Source: GCA-2687025 sp964473525 (GTDB taxonomy: Bacteria > Poribacteria > WGA-4E > GCA-2687025). Taken from it: a stretch of 64,000 nucleotides of DNA. The stretch lies in contig CAYYPK010000003.1 of NCBI GenBank assembly GCA_964473525.1, forward strand, positions 1 through 64,000, given 5' to 3'. The notes under the pieces are model-generated. The model saw only the letters and a program-made list of their open reading frames with translations, ran no database searches and had not been told where the DNA came from. Positions 62,164 to 64,000 of this stretch are shown here, one piece after another (within the stretch, counting starts at the first letter, position 1; every line of letters begins with the position of its first letter). The position numbers and the translations under genes are program-made.

Positions 62164-62565
62164 TCACGTTCTCGACCAATACCACTCGAGGATGTCTAGA
62201 TGGTGTGGCTGGACGTCCAGCCGCCGAATCTCGTCCGGCGTGGCAACTCGCCAGTCCTGACCCTCCATCAGCACGGCGCCGTCCAGCTCGTCCGTCACGG
62301 CGTAGACGAACCAGTGCCGCTCGGCGCCGCCATCCTTGGGCGTCCTCTTGAGGTAGCGCAACGCGCTGCGGTCAAGAGCGATGCACAGCTCTTCGCGCAT
62401 CTCGCGCACCGCAGCGTCGGCCGGCGTTTCTGCTTGCTCGATGCCGCCGCCGAACAGACCCCATAGGTTGCGTCCGGGCAGGCCAGGCTTGTCGTCGCGG
62501 TGTTGCATCGCGATGCGGCCGTCAGCGTGTTCGAGAATCACGATCGCAGAGCTCTTCGCGCTCAA
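62164..62565 (-). CDS. Nudix hydrolase
   Basis: The 133-residue protein has the Nudix box GGGIEQAETPADAAVREMREEL, matching GX5EX7REUXEE at about residues 40-61; the Gly near its end is Cys. Nudix enzymes hydrolyse nucleoside diphosphates linked to another group, with Mg. The start is TTG with GGGAGG five bases upstream. The substrate is unknown. Confidence 0.88.
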   Translation of the reverse strand: MSAKSSAIVILEHADGRIAMQHRDDKPGLPGRNLWGLFGGGIEQAETPADAAVREMREELCIALDRSALRYLKRTPKDGGAERHWFVYAVTDELDGAVLMEGQDWRVATPDEIRRLDVQPHHLDILEWYWSRT

Positions 62566-62605
62566 GCACGCCTCCCGGTGTCCGGCGTCGCCGCTTCTCG
62601 GTTAC

Positions 62606-63454
62606 CTACTCGGCGTGTGAGGATCTGAGGCGTCCCCATGTGACGGGCAGCTTCCCGGCAGCCTCGACGTCGGCGAAGGCCGACTCGGACTCCAACCACG
62701 TCAGGACGTTGCTTGTGAGCTGATGTAGCTGTGCGATGTCTTCGTTGTTCTCGTGGTATGTGGGCAGACGCCAGTTCATGTTGAACACCTTCCCCGCGCC
62801 CGCTTCCCAGTACCCGAAGGCTGCTATCTTGTCGCCCCAGTCGTTCGCTGGCGGACCCCACGCTCCCGCGAGCGTGGTGAAGTTCGTCCAGATCGTGTCG
62901 AAGTAGTCCCCACTCTTGGGGAAGCCGGTCGAGTTCACCTGCACCCGGTCGCCTACGCCGGGTTCGTCGCCGTCTATGTTGACCAGGCCGTCCAGCAGCC
63001 CAAGGCCCATCGTCTCATCCATCACGGTTATTCCGACGTTGACGCCGTCGTCGGCCGTCGGGCCGAATTGACGCGCTTCGGCGTCCTCGAGTCCCATCGG
63101 CGTCGCGTACCGGATCGCCCACGCGGTGAGGAGTATGGAGCCACCTGCCTCAGCGTAGTCCAGGAGCGCGGTCATTTCCGCGTCGCTTAGCGGGCCGGGG
63201 TCGGAGTCGCCGTCGTGCCACCAGACCACGGAGTAACGACGCAGGTCGTCCCCCTTGAGCTCCGCGCGGTCGATGTGCTCGGCGCCAAGATCGCCCGTAG
63301 CGAAGTCCAGAGCTGGAGCCGTGAACGGCCCCTCGTCCCCGAGCGACATGATGCCGACGCCCTCAGCCGCGGCCATGGGCGCAAGCGTAAGGGCGAACGC
63401 CACCGCTATAGCGACGGACGACAACCAGAGGGTGCGCTGTATCGTATGGTCCAT
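62606..63454 (-). CDS. Secreted ThuA/DUF4159-like protein with C-terminal tag
   Basis: The 282-residue protein starts at ATG after GGGGAGGA. It has a signal peptide (SVAIAVAFALTLAPMAAA) and an alpha/beta fold resembling glutamine-amidotransferase-like (ThuA, DUF4960-type) proteins: SVVWWHDGDSDPGPLSDAEMTALLDYAEAGGSILLTAW. No catalytic Cys is seen, so it is probably non-enzymatic. The last residues, AAGKLPVTWGRLRSSHAE, carry the shared tag, here on a protein unrelated to LamG. Confidence 0.7.
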   Translation of the reverse strand: MDHTIQRTLWLSSVAIAVAFALTLAPMAAAEGVGIMSLGDEGPFTAPALDFATGDLGAEHIDRAELKGDDLRRYSVVWWHDGDSDPGPLSDAEMTALLDYAEAGGSILLTAWAIRYATPMGLEDAEARQFGPTADDGVNVGITVMDETMGLGLLDGLVNIDGDEPGVGDRVQVNSTGFPKSGDYFDTIWTNFTTLAGAWGPPANDWGDKIAAFGYWEAGAGKVFNMNWRLPTYHENNEDIAQLHQLTSNVLTWLESESAFADVEAAGKLPVTWGRLRSSHAE

Positions 63455-63527
63455 GGATCCTCCCCTGTCTCCGATGTTGTGCGTCTGATCGTCGCATGCC
63501 GCCGTGCCGATGTCGAGACGCCCATGG

Positions 63528-64000
63528 TCAGGAAACGCCGTCTCGGTGAGACGCGACGAGGTCGGACACCAGCAGAGCCCTGTCGTAGAGACGTAGACGC
63601 TCGACCCCGGCCTCTGTCGGGACGCGCACGTCGCGGACCTGGGCCGGATCCAGACGCATGTCCGGGCGCAGCCTCCCCCATCCGAACTGCCGATGTTCGC
63701 CACCGTCGTGCAGCTTGCCGTCCACGACGAAGAGGATGAGCCGAGGCCCTGGATCTACGACGACGCCGATGTGGTGGGCGCGTCCAGGCCGTAGGGTTCC
63801 TGGGTCGCACGGCCACACGGTGTCGGCGGAGCCGTCTGACAGCACGATCTCAACGGAGCCAGCGCCGTCCGCGAGCAGCGCGACCCCCGCGCCGCTGGCG
63901 TCGCGCGCGTCGAACAGCGTCGAGGGCGCGCTGTTTGCCGGCATAGTCGCCCAGACGTCCACGGTGAACCCCTCACCCATGCCAACCGCGCGCGTCGGCA
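63528..64000 (-). CDS. LamG-like domain protein, 5' end beyond window
   Basis: The reading frame is open to the right edge, so the start is missing. The visible 157 residues form a concanavalin-type domain (GEGFTVDVWATMPANS, HHIGVVVDPGPRLILFVVDGKLHDGG, VERLRLYDRALLVSDLV). Domains of this kind often sit at the C-terminus of sulfatase- or sialidase-like proteins in such genomes. It ends in HRDGVS, without the shared tag. Confidence 0.65.
   Translation of the reverse strand, partial: PTRAVGMGEGFTVDVWATMPANSAPSTLFDARDASGAGVALLADGAGSVEIVLSDGSADTVWPCDPGTLRPGRAHHIGVVVDPGPRLILFVVDGKLHDGGEHRQFGWGRLRPDMRLDPAQVRDVRVPTEAGVERLRLYDRALLVSDLVASHRDGVS

Overview
The window comes from a high-GC, gene-dense bacterial chromosome with no rRNA, tRNA, plasmid or phage genes. 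Several gene types occur together: phytanoyl-CoA dioxygenases, Gfo/Idh/MocA dehydrogenases, LamG-type secreted proteins, large WD40 proteins, FG-GAP/ASPIC-TPR pairs, GH99-like proteins, UxaE, a DUF6785-type permease and a metacaspase. This suite recalls Poribacteria, Latescibacterota or Planctomycetota-like environmental heterotrophs. That placement is an inference from gene content, not a phylogeny.

Layout. 0.1-5.2 kb: small-molecule catabolism (two Gfo/Idh oxidoreductases, an MDR dehydrogenase, a PhyH dioxygenase, a DppA-type D-aminopeptidase). 5.6-19.5 kb: six consecutive same-strand genes for exported WD40 proteins. Four form one paralogue type and two a second type with a different N-terminus. 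They are tightly spaced or overlapping and look like one transcription unit. 19.5-23.2 kb: a GNAT acetyltransferase, a SnoaL-like protein, a UlaG-type metal-dependent hydrolase and a secreted propeller-like protein. 23.3-32.6 kb: a signalling or conflict-type region with an AAA_35-TM-WD40 protein, a decayed copy of its N-terminus, a GAF-GAF-class III nucleotide cyclase with unusual active-site residues, and a membrane-anchored caspase-like protease. 32.9-41.9 kb: a solitary molybdenum hydroxylase large subunit, a second PhyH, a BrnT/BrnA toxin-antitoxin pair, a LamG protein, a GH99-like hydrolase, an ECF sigma factor fused to ankyrin repeats, and a BtrH/C39-like protein. 41.9-52.7 kb: an enolase-superfamily enzyme with a DUF3830 partner, a dispersed inverted-repeat element, an ASPIC/UnbV-TPR pair, more LamG-like secreted proteins (one frameshifted), an APH-family kinase and an RpoD-like sigma factor. 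52.8-60.0 kb: a probable hexuronate catabolic cluster (DUF6785-type permease, two Zn-dependent MDRs, UxaE, a UxuA-like dehydratase). 60.0-64.0 kb, minus strand: a secreted metzincin-like protease with a CARDB domain, a Nudix hydrolase, a secreted ThuA-like protein and a truncated LamG-like gene.

Two observations stand out. First, five otherwise different exported proteins end in a shared short C-terminal motif centred on G-K-x-x-x-T-W-[GAS]-x-[LM]-[KR]. This looks like an undescribed C-terminal sorting or processing tag. Second, a caspase, an AAA_35-TM-WD40 sensor and an atypical nucleotide cyclase lie close together, downstream of a 14-kb array of exported WD40 proteins. This could be a surface-sensing and cell-suicide signalling region, although a functional link between the genes is not proven by the sequence.
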